5,754 nt of DNA from Piscirickettsiaceae bacterium. GTDB lineage: Bacteria; Pseudomonadota; Gammaproteobacteria; Methylococcales; Cycloclasticaceae. The notes under the pieces were generated by a model. The model saw nothing but the letters and a program-made list of their open reading frames with translations, was not told where the DNA came from and ran no database searches. The translations under genes and the position numbers were made by a program. Location of the stretch: positions 1 to 5,754 of the forward strand of contig NVSW01000041.1 in NCBI GenBank assembly GCA_002401365.1, in the 5' to 3' direction. This document shows positions 1-5,264 of this stretch, in pieces. The first letter of the stretch is position 1; each line of letters starts with the position of its first letter.

Positions 1-1
1 T

Positions 2-448
2 ACAGCCGCTGACCTGTTAAAGCAAAACCAAGAAATAGCAAAGCTACAAGCGGAAATACAACAGTCTATTACCAGCTATTCTAAGCGCCCACGCAAGGTG
101 CATATCAACTCGATTAATGCACATAAATATAAAGCAGCGAGTTATGAGGCAGCATGGCAGCGTAAGATAGAGCGCGTTGGGAATTTGAATTATCCGGGTG
201 AAGTTAGGCGTAAAAAACTCTCGGGCACGTTAGTATTAACGGTAGGGTTGTATGCTGACGGGAACCTAAAAAGCGTCATTATAAACCGTCGTTCTGGACA
301 TAAAATTATTGATGATGCAGCCATTAATATTGTTAAATTAGCGGCCCCTTTTGCGCCGTTGCCGGTTGAGTTGCGTAAAGATATAGATATTTTATTTATC
401 ACAAGAACGTGGCAGTTCTTAAATGAAGGCGCAATGCGTACCCGATAA
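2..448 (+). CDS. tonB: TonB-family energy transducer, C-terminal part (5' end outside window)
   Basis: The frame is open from the left edge, so the gene is 5'-truncated; 148 residues remain before a TAA stop. A GTG at 98 is not taken as the start because homology and the open frame continue upstream. Visible residues 4-30 are a polar helical linker rich in K, Q and E, followed by a typical TonB C-terminal domain. It shows an A-A-W-x-x-K-I-E-R-V-G-N-L-N-Y-P segment (about residues 49-64), with the N-Y-P motif that in E. coli TonB contacts the TonB box of outer-membrane receptors. It then shows L-S-G-T-L-V-L-T-V, a D-G turn, an R-R-S-G-H segment, D-D-A-A, and the terminal T-R-T-W-x-F strand. 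TonB links the ExbB/ExbD proton-driven inner-membrane complex to outer-membrane transporters. The N-terminal anchor is not in the window. In Pseudomonas the tonB beside algH is tonB3, associated with twitching motility; that role is only inferred here from synteny. Confidence 0.9.
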   Translation, partial: TAADLLKQNQEIAKLQAEIQQSITSYSKRPRKVHINSINAHKYKAASYEAAWQRKIERVGNLNYPGEVRRKKLSGTLVLTVGLYADGNLKSVIINRRSGHKIIDDAAINIVKLAAPFAPLPVELRKDIDILFITRTWQFLNEGAMRTR

Positions 449-509
449 AGCCAAATTAGCAAGACAGTAGTATCCTCTGGTTCAATAAGAATCATGTACT
501 GATTATTTA

Positions 510-538
510 TGGATGAAAAGATCGGCGCTCCCTATAAT
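510..538 (+). promoter_or_regulatory. Candidate sigma-70 promoter for the yqgE-ruvX-pyr operon
   Basis: A perfect TATAAT lies at 533-538. With a 17-bp spacer the -35 position is 510-515 (TGGATG), which matches TTGACA at only three positions. There is no extended -10 TG. Transcription would start near 544-546, about 50 nt before the yqgE ATG. The -10 box sits inside an imperfect dyad: CGCTC at 526-530 pairs with GAGCG at 547-551, and ATAA at 534-537 pairs with TTAT at 542-545. This could be an operator or chance. No comparable promoter-like site is evident between the downstream genes, which are packed too tightly. The assignment rests on the -10 box and position only. Confidence 0.45.
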
Positions 539-567
539 GAGTTATCGAGCGTGTTAGCGCTTGAAGT

Positions 568-581
568 TAAAGCAAGGGCGC
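568..581 (+). repeat. 14-bp direct repeat, copy 1 (before yqgE)
   Basis: The sequence TAAAGCAAGGGCGC occurs here in the leader of yqgE and again at 5643-5656 after the VanZ-like gene. Both copies are followed shortly by TAAATAA. The pair brackets the seven-gene cluster. Chance is a fair explanation for one 14-base match in a window of this size. Confidence 0.5.
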
Positions 582-596
582 GAGATACTAAATAAC

Positions 597-1160
597 ATGA
601 ATGATTTAACGTATTTGAAGGATAATTTTTTAATTGCCATGCCAGGAATGGAAGGATCTGATTTTTCTAAATCGGTCACTTATTTGTGCCAACATGATAA
701 AGAGGGCGCATTAGGAGTGGTTATAAATAAACCCAGTACCTTAACTATGGGAGATATTTTCAAACAATTGAATGTTACACCTGCACGCCCTGAAATAGCC
801 AAAATACCGCTTTTTTTAGGCGGCCCTGTGCAGCAGGAGAGAGGCTTTGTGCTGCATACTCCAGTTGGAGAATGGGATTCGACAATGGTGGTTAACGACC
901 AGTTGGCACTTACTAGTTCCAAGGATATTTTAGAAGCAATTTCACAAGGTAAAGGTCCACAGCAATGGTTGGTTGCATTAGGCTATGCCGGCTGGGGTAG
1001 TGGTCAGTTAGAAAAGGAAATACAAGCCAATGCTTGGCTACACGGGAAGGCTGATCAAGATATTATTTTTGATGAACCGGTTAATCAGCGTTGGGAATTG
1101 GCGGCACACAGAATAGGTGTCGATATCAGTTTGATGAGTATGGATGCGGGCCACTGTTAG
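597..1160 (+). CDS. yqgE: YqgE/AlgH family protein (UPF0301)
   Basis: This is a 187-residue protein, the same length as E. coli YqgE, when started at ATG 597. An in-frame TTG at 561 would add 12 residues (M-K-L-K-Q-G...) with no family support and would lie only ~16 nt from the predicted transcription start, so ATG is preferred; its ribosome site is weak (GAGA at 582-585). Family signatures in order are N-F-L-I-A-M-P-G-M (10-18), G-A-L-G-V-V-I-N-K-P (37-46), G-G-P-V (75-78), R-G-F-V-L-H-T-P (82-89), L-T-S-S-K-D (105-110), A-L-G-Y-A-G-W-x-x-G-Q-L-E (127-139) and N-A-W-L (145-148). The end, G-V-D-I-S...G-H-C, is also typical. It is a soluble, probably cytoplasmic protein. The biochemical function is unknown; in Pseudomonas the name algH reflects a reported link to alginate expression. 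Its TAG stop shares one base with the GTG start of ruvX, and yqgE-ruvX pairing is widely conserved. Confidence 0.95.
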   Translation: MNDLTYLKDNFLIAMPGMEGSDFSKSVTYLCQHDKEGALGVVINKPSTLTMGDIFKQLNVTPARPEIAKIPLFLGGPVQQERGFVLHTPVGEWDSTMVVNDQLALTSSKDILEAISQGKGPQQWLVALGYAGWGSGQLEKEIQANAWLHGKADQDIIFDEPVNQRWELAAHRIGVDISLMSMDAGHC

Positions 1161-1582
1161 TGACCATATGTTTAGGTTTTGATTACGGTGTTAAAAAAAT
1201 TGGTGTGGCTGTTGGTGATACGCAAACCCAGATAGCGAATGCGCTTACCACAGTTCGAGCAATAAACCAAAAAACAGGCTGGGATGAGATTTCTGCATTG
1301 GTTGAGACCTGGCAACCGAAACAGTTGGTTGTTGGGATTTCACACAAGGAAGACGGTAGTGATAATGAAGTGACGCCAAGAATGATTCGCTTTTCACGGC
1401 AGTTGGAAGGTCGCTATCATTGCCCTGTCGTATTGTTTGATGAAGCATTAACAACGTTTGAGGCAAAGCAGTTATTGTTTGATGAAGTACAAGTAAGTGC
1501 AAATAAATTGTGGGAAGTTCAAGACCAATTAGCAGCTCAATTAATTTTACAAAGTTGGCTAAATACAAAAGAAAAAGGTTAA
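1160..1582 (+). CDS. ruvX: YqgF/RuvX family RNase H-fold nuclease
   Basis: GTG at 1160 overlaps the yqgE TAG by one base (TAGTG) and gives 140 residues, close to the 138 of E. coli YqgF. A longer reading frame from 1091 would only add residues that duplicate the yqgE coding region in another frame. The RNase H-like fold motifs are present. Near the N-terminus is G-F-D-Y-G-x-K-x-I-G-V-A-V-G-D, with the first acidic residue D8. Then come V-V-G-I-S-x-x-x-D-G (58-66), F-D-E-A-L-T-T-x-E-A (93-102) with E95, and Q-D-Q-L-A-A-Q-L-I-L (121-130) with D122 as third acidic residue. Two departures from the usual consensus are seen: G-I-S where G-L-P is common, and D-E-A where D-E-R is common. The acidic residues are kept, so activity is likely. 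The family is implicated in 16S pre-rRNA 5'-end maturation and was earlier proposed to act as a Holliday-junction resolvase. The protein is cytoplasmic, and pyrR follows after 7 nt. Confidence 0.93.
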   Translation: MTICLGFDYGVKKIGVAVGDTQTQIANALTTVRAINQKTGWDEISALVETWQPKQLVVGISHKEDGSDNEVTPRMIRFSRQLEGRYHCPVVLFDEALTTFEAKQLLFDEVQVSANKLWEVQDQLAAQLILQSWLNTKEKG

Positions 1583-1589
1583 AAGTCTG

Positions 1590-2102
1590 ATGAGTACAGA
1601 GTTCGAATCCATTGAAATAGAAAAAGTCATCGCCAAAATGGCGGATGATTTAATGCTTCAATTACAAGAAAAAGGCATTCAAGAACCACTGATGATAGGT
1701 GTTCACACGGGCGGGCTATGGGTTGCAGAACGGCTTCATAAGCGGTTAAACTTAACAAAGTCGTTGGGAGAAATTGACATTTCTTTTTATCGAGATGACT
1801 TTACCCGTATTGGCCTCAACCCTCAAGTTAAGCCAAGCAATATTCCTTTAACTGTTGAAGGGGAAAATATTGTTCTGGTGGATGATGTTCTTTATACAGG
1901 CCGCACTGTGCGTGCAGCACTTAATGAGATTTTCGACTATGGTCGACCAAACAGCGTGACGTTAGTTGTTTTAGTTGATAGAGGTGCGCGTGAATTACCA
2001 CTTCATGCCGATATAGTTGGATTGGAACTGGATTTATTACCCGAAAAACAGGTAAAATTGATCGGACCAGCGCCATTAGCGCTAGAAACTAACCGGAATT
2101 GA
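1590..2102 (+). CDS. pyrR: PyrR: pyrimidine operon regulator / uracil phosphoribosyltransferase homologue
   Basis: This is a 170-residue type I phosphoribosyltransferase starting at ATG 1590, with AAGG at 1575-1578 as a ribosome site. The PRPP-binding motif V-L-V-D-D-V-L-Y-T-G-R-T-V-R-A lies at 95-109. The PyrR-specific segment V-D-R-G-A-R-E-L-P (129-137) and D-I-S-F-Y-R-D-D (63-70) separate it from Upp-type UPRTs. PyrR makes UMP from uracil and PRPP and, in Bacillus, binds pyr mRNA in response to UMP/UTP. By eye, positions tied to RNA binding in B. subtilis PyrR look changed: the His of R-G-H-R-E-L-P is Ala133, the Arg just after it is His139, and the early Thr and His of helix 1 appear as Ala and Asp. 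The gene sits directly before pyrB (4-nt gap), as in Pseudomonas, so no attenuator fits between them. The enzyme assignment is firm; an RNA-regulatory role here is doubtful. Confidence 0.94.
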   Translation: MSTEFESIEIEKVIAKMADDLMLQLQEKGIQEPLMIGVHTGGLWVAERLHKRLNLTKSLGEIDISFYRDDFTRIGLNPQVKPSNIPLTVEGENIVLVDDVLYTGRTVRAALNEIFDYGRPNSVTLVVLVDRGARELPLHADIVGLELDLLPEKQVKLIGPAPLALETNRN

Positions 2103-2106
2103 TTGT

Positions 2107-3120
2107 ATGAACTCTAGCCAGCAAGCAGCTAGTACGTCCTTCAAAGTACCCGATAGTTCCCGTTTGCAACTCAACGAACAGGGAAGACTACGTCATTTTC
2201 TAACCACTGAAGGCTTATCAAAAGATATTTTGATCGACATTATGGATGTCGCCGAGTCATTCTCCAGTGTGAGTAATCAGGCGGTTAAGAAAGTTCCTGT
2301 GCTACGCGGTAAAACCATCGTCAACTTATTCTTTGAAAACAGCACAAGAACTCGAACAACGTTTGAGCTGGCTGCTAAAAGGCTATCGGCTGATGTTATC
2401 AATATTAATGTTGCAACCTCAGCGGCGTCTAAAGGCGAAAGTGTTTTAGATATGATAAGAAACCTTGAGGCGATGCAAGTTGATATGTTTGTGGTTCGAC
2501 ATGGCGAAAGTGGTGCTGCACATTTTATTGCTCAGCATGTTGCGCCACACATTAGTGTTATCAATGCCGGAGATGGGCGGCATGCGCACCCCACCCAAGC
2601 GATGCTCGATATGTTTACCATTCGCCGTGTTAAGAAAGACTTTGCGGGTTTAAAGGTAGCAATTATTGGTGATATCTTGAATTCCCGAGTTGCGCGTTCG
2701 CAAATTCATGCATTAAATACGCTGGGCGTGCAAGAAGTACGCGTTGTCGCACCGAAGACACTGTTGCCCATAAATACCGACTCATTGGGTGTGCATGTGT
2801 ACGACGACTTACAGTCCGGCATTTCAGGTGTGGATGTTGTTATTATGCTGCGTTTACAGAAAGAGCGCATGAGTAAAGCGCTGCTACCCAGTGAGCATGA
2901 ATACTTTGAATGTTTTGGCTTAACTCAGGCAAAACTCGCAGTTGCTAAAGCTGATGTGATGGTAATGCATCCTGGGCCAATCAACCGCGGAGTTGAAATG
3001 GATGCGGCGGTAGCTGATGGGGAAAACTCGTTTATTTTACAACAAGTTACCAATGGGATTGCTATTCGTATGGCAGTGATGACGCTAGTCTTAGGGCATC
3101 GAGCAGGAGAAAAAGCTTGA
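2107..3120 (+). CDS. pyrB: Aspartate carbamoyltransferase catalytic subunit (class A type)
   Basis: This enzyme makes N-carbamoyl-aspartate from carbamoyl phosphate and aspartate, the committed step of pyrimidine synthesis, in the cytoplasm. The 337-residue protein starts at ATG 2107, with GGAA at 2095-2098 as a ribosome site 8 nt upstream. Carbamoyl-phosphate residues are in F-F-E-N-S-T-R-T-R-T-T-F-E (75-87). Further landmarks are S-K-G-E-S with K109 (108-112), V-R-H-G-E-S-G-A-A (130-138), H-P-T-Q (161-164), N-S-R-V-A (192-196), and R-L-Q-K-E-R (249-254) of the aspartate loop. H-P-G-P-I-N-R-G follows at 288-295. An N-terminal extension of roughly 25-30 residues precedes the region aligning with E. 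coli PyrB, as in Pseudomonas. There is no pyrI regulatory-chain gene next to it; instead a dihydroorotase-like gene overlaps its end. This fits the class A ATCase, a PyrB6-PyrC'6 dodecamer whose nucleotide control lies in PyrB itself. The complex is inferred from family knowledge. Confidence 0.97.
   Translation: MNSSQQAASTSFKVPDSSRLQLNEQGRLRHFLTTEGLSKDILIDIMDVAESFSSVSNQAVKKVPVLRGKTIVNLFFENSTRTRTTFELAAKRLSADVININVATSAASKGESVLDMIRNLEAMQVDMFVVRHGESGAAHFIAQHVAPHISVINAGDGRHAHPTQAMLDMFTIRRVKKDFAGLKVAIIGDILNSRVARSQIHALNTLGVQEVRVVAPKTLLPINTDSLGVHVYDDLQSGISGVDVVIMLRLQKERMSKALLPSEHEYFECFGLTQAKLAVAKADVMVMHPGPINRGVEMDAAVADGENSFILQQVTNGIAIRMAVMTLVLGHRAGEKA
3105..3119 (+). promoter_or_regulatory. Ribosome binding site and TTG start deciding the pyrC' start
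   Basis: AGGAGA at 3105-3110 is the best Shine-Dalgarno sequence in the window. It lies inside the last codons of pyrB, with a 7-nt spacer from the AGGAG core to TTG 3117. The TTG overlaps the pyrB stop as TTGA (3117-3120). The nearby ATG at 3121 is out of frame and reaches a stop after two codons (ATG TTC TAA), so it cannot be the start. The protein frame begins V-L-I-K-N-G after the TTG and the next residue, as expected for dihydroorotase homologues. The overlap suggests translational coupling with pyrB. Confidence 0.85.
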
Positions 3121-4388
3121 ATGTTCTAATTAAAAATGGCCTCGTTGTTGACCCCGCGAATGATATTGATACAGTTAAAGACGTATATATTGGCCAAGGC
3201 AACATTTTATCGGTAGGTATGCCACCTGCAGCGTTTAAAGCAGATAAAACGATTGATGCTGTGGGTAAAATAGTCTGCCCTGGCTTTATTGATTTAAATA
3301 TAAGCCTCCGTGAGCCAGGCTTTGAACATAAGGCCACGATTGCTAGTGAGACTAAAGCTGCTATTTCGGCTGGCTTTACGTCTGTTTGTTGTTCGCCCGA
3401 TACTTATCCAGTTTTAGATACCTCTGCGGTAGCGCAGTTAATTATAGATAAAGCGACGTCGGCAGCTTACGCAAAGGTGCACCCGATGGGAGCGCTAACG
3501 GTGGGATTAAAAGGTGAAGCATTGAGTGAAATGTTTGCCCTTAAAAAAACTGGTTGCATAGCCGTCAGCCAAGCACCTAACAATAACATCAGTCCGCGTA
3601 CCTTGCGGTTGGCCTTGCAGTACGCCTCATCTTTTGACTTGTTGGTGGTGTTAAAACCGGAAGACGTTGGTATTAGGGATGAAGGCGTTGTTCATGAAGG
3701 CATTATCAGTTCAAGATTGGGTTTAAATGGGATACCCGTTTCGGCGGAAACAGTGGCTATTGCACAAGCGATAGCCCTTGCTGAGGAAACAAATTCTAGG
3801 GTTCATTTAACGGGCTTGTCAACGTTAAAAGGCGTTGCTATGTTGGCTCGAGCACAATATGACGGCATAACTATCACTGCGGATGTGCACGCGTACCAGC
3901 TTCATCTGACTGAGCTAGACGTGGGTTCATTTGATGCCAATTACCATGTTTCTCCACCGCTAAGGACAGGAGAGGCAAGAGATGCGCTGATCGCAGGTGT
4001 TGCGCAGGGTGTTATTCAAGTTAGTTCGGGGCACCGTCCGCATGAACCGCAAGCGAAGCAAGCGCCATTTACATCGACGGAAGAAGGTATTTCAAGTTTA
4101 GAAACGACCTTGCCGTTAATGGCTGATTTAGTGGCGAGTAATGTACTGGACTGGAAACAGCTAGTGAATAGCTTGTCCACGGCCCCAGCAGAAATATTAG
4201 GGTTAGATTTAGGCTGCCTAACAACGGGCTTTGCTGCGGATGTGATCATTTTCGACCCACAAGCCAGTTGGGTTGTGAATAATAATAACTGGCTAAGTAG
4301 TGGCAAAAACACCCCTTTTTGGGGTCAGCAGATGACAGGCCAAGTGACGCATACGTTGGTTAATGGCGAATTGGTTTTCGAACGATAA
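3117..4388 (+). CDS. pyrC': Non-catalytic dihydroorotase homologue (PyrC'/PyrX), ATCase structural subunit
   Basis: This 423-residue amidohydrolase-fold protein starts at TTG 3117, overlapping pyrB by 4 nt. The fold signatures are G-K-I-V-C-P-G-F-I-D (50-59), a degenerate metal site with L-R-E-P-G (64-68), E-D-V-G-x-R-D-E-G-V-V-H-E-G (182-195), S-P-P-L-R-T (279-284), and a terminal strand with F-A-A-D-V-I-I-F-D (372-380). Residues needed for zinc binding and catalysis in active dihydroorotases are replaced. D-x-H-x-H is D59-L-N61-I-S63. The second His of the H-x-x-H-x-S segment is G233 (V-H-L-T-G-L-S-T, 229-236). The S-D-H-x-P-H motif is S-G-H-R-P-H (304-309), losing the catalytic Asp. The usual P-H-H stretch is A-Y-Q (259-261). 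This matches the inactive pDHO that scaffolds Pseudomonas class A ATCase. A separate active PyrC is expected elsewhere. The TAA stop overlaps the pyrK ATG by one base. Confidence 0.93.
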   Translation: MNVLIKNGLVVDPANDIDTVKDVYIGQGNILSVGMPPAAFKADKTIDAVGKIVCPGFIDLNISLREPGFEHKATIASETKAAISAGFTSVCCSPDTYPVLDTSAVAQLIIDKATSAAYAKVHPMGALTVGLKGEALSEMFALKKTGCIAVSQAPNNNISPRTLRLALQYASSFDLLVVLKPEDVGIRDEGVVHEGIISSRLGLNGIPVSAETVAIAQAIALAEETNSRVHLTGLSTLKGVAMLARAQYDGITITADVHAYQLHLTELDVGSFDANYHVSPPLRTGEARDALIAGVAQGVIQVSSGHRPHEPQAKQAPFTSTEEGISSLETTLPLMADLVASNVLDWKQLVNSLSTAPAEILGLDLGCLTTGFAADVIIFDPQASWVVNNNNWLSSGKNTPFWGQQMTGQVTHTLVNGELVFER

Positions 4389-5263
4389 TGCAACAAAATA
4401 CTCGAAATACCATCTTCATTGAAGATGCAGAAATTTTAGCGCAACATGCTTTTGCAGCAGGACAATTTATTTTGCGGGTTGATGCGCCGAAATGCGCCGC
4501 TTCAGCAAAGCCGGGGCAGTTTGCGCATATTCAGTGCGACCCTCAACGCCTGATGCGCCGACCTTTATCTATCATGCGTATGTCCAAGGACGAGGGGTGG
4601 GTTGAGTTTTTATACAAAACGGTGGGTGAAGGCACGGCGTTATTGGCGCATAGAAAGGTGGGCGAAAGCGTGAGTGTTATGGGCCCTATTGGGCGCCCAT
4701 TTGAATTACGTAAAGATAAACCAAACGCGTTATTATTGGGCGGAGGCGTGGGAATACCCCCGATGATGTGTTTATCTGAAGAGATTAAAAACAATCATTC
4801 CGCTATTAATCCACTTGTATTGATGGGTTCTGAAGTGCCCTTTCCATTCGAAAAAAAAGGGTCAAAATTAATCGTTGATGGTATTGATCAAAGCGTTAGT
4901 GATAGCCTGCCTTTACTCGAAGAATGGAATATCCCCAGTCGTTTAGCGAGCTTGCAAGGTTACGATGGCGTGTATGAAGGCTATATTACAGATCTTGCGC
5001 GTGATTGGCTAAATGCCTTGAGTGACGAAGAAAGACAACAAGTGGCGATATATTCTTGTGGTCCAACACCGATGCTTAAGGCGGTAGCTTCGTTAGCTAA
5101 AGAGTTTGGTGTACCTTGTCAGGTGTCGCTTGAAGAATACATGGCTTGCGCTGTAGGCGGTTGTGCGGGTTGCGTGGTTAAAGTAACGACGGATGAAGGA
5201 CAGGCGATGAAGCGGGTGTGTGTGGATGGCCCCGTGTTTGAAGCAAATACAGTATTCGCTTAA
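4388..5263 (+). CDS. pyrK: PyrK-type dihydroorotate dehydrogenase electron transfer subunit (FAD / 2Fe-2S)
   Basis: This 291-residue protein of the ferredoxin-reductase superfamily starts at ATG 4388, sharing one base with the pyrC' stop (TAATG); no clear ribosome site is seen, which favours coupling. Domains in order are: a flavin barrel with K-P-G-Q-F (41-45), FAD motif R-R-P-L-S-I (57-62) and G-E-G-T (80-83); a nucleotide-binding domain with G-G-G-V-G-I-P-P-M (118-126) and S-C-G-P-T-P-M-L (223-230); and a C-terminal 2Fe-2S domain. Cysteines C254, C259, C262 and C278 follow C-x4-C-x2-C-x15-C, near identical to PyrK spacing, in S-L-E-E-Y-M-A-C and C-V-D-G-P-V-F contexts. In class 1B dihydroorotate dehydrogenase, PyrK passes electrons from PyrDB to NAD+. 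No pyrDB is in the window. The protein is about 30 residues longer than Lactococcus PyrK, the extra length lying roughly at 150-185 (P-F-P-F...L-L-E-E-W). The family is firm; its partner here is unknown. Confidence 0.88.
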   Translation: MQQNTRNTIFIEDAEILAQHAFAAGQFILRVDAPKCAASAKPGQFAHIQCDPQRLMRRPLSIMRMSKDEGWVEFLYKTVGEGTALLAHRKVGESVSVMGPIGRPFELRKDKPNALLLGGGVGIPPMMCLSEEIKNNHSAINPLVLMGSEVPFPFEKKGSKLIVDGIDQSVSDSLPLLEEWNIPSRLASLQGYDGVYEGYITDLARDWLNALSDEERQQVAIYSCGPTPMLKAVASLAKEFGVPCQVSLEEYMACAVGGCAGCVVKVTTDEGQAMKRVCVDGPVFEANTVFA

Positions 5264-5264
5264 C

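Larger units (their letters stand above)
449..596 (+). other. Intergenic region between tonB and yqgE / presumed operon leader
   Basis: This is the only real gap in the + strand gene series (about 148 bp). It holds the candidate -10 box at 533-538 and a weak AT-rich inverted repeat (AATCA 490-494, TGATT 500-504) that is too poor to call a terminator for tonB. It also contains one copy of a 14-base sequence (568-581) that recurs after the last gene. I found no convincing Rho-independent terminator and no good match to the PyrR-binding loop of Bacillus pyr leaders on the + strand. No small protein gene is evident. Confidence 0.6.

Noticed and set aside
471..486. Sequence on the - strand (AACCAGAGGAT) recalling the Bacillus PyrR-binding loop
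   Set aside because: It is on the strand opposite to the operon and matches the consensus only partly, so it could not act in the pyr transcript.
490..510. AATCA...TGATT inverted repeat followed by ATTTAT, possible terminator of tonB
   Set aside because: A 5-bp AT-rich stem with no GC clamp and no T tract would be unstable.
1091..1159. Longer N-terminus for ruvX beginning at TTG 1091
   Set aside because: The added residues overlap the conserved end of yqgE in another frame and have no counterpart in the family; GTG 1160 places the D-x-G motif at the expected position.
2465..2653. Alternative-frame open stretch inside pyrB, and several - strand stretches inside yqgE, ruvX, pyrC' and pyrK
   Set aside because: All lie opposite or within strongly conserved coding regions, lack family-like motifs, and are explained as frame shadows.
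4311..4325. ACCCC-TTTTT-GGGGT inverted repeat resembling a hairpin
   Set aside because: It lies inside the conserved C-terminal coding region of pyrC', has a 5-bp stem and no downstream T run, and the next gene is translationally coupled, so it is not a terminator.
5220..5264. Longer N-terminus for the VanZ-like protein beginning at GTG 5220
   Set aside because: It overlaps the conserved C-V-D-G-P-V-F end of pyrK, and the added residues do not resemble a membrane-protein start.
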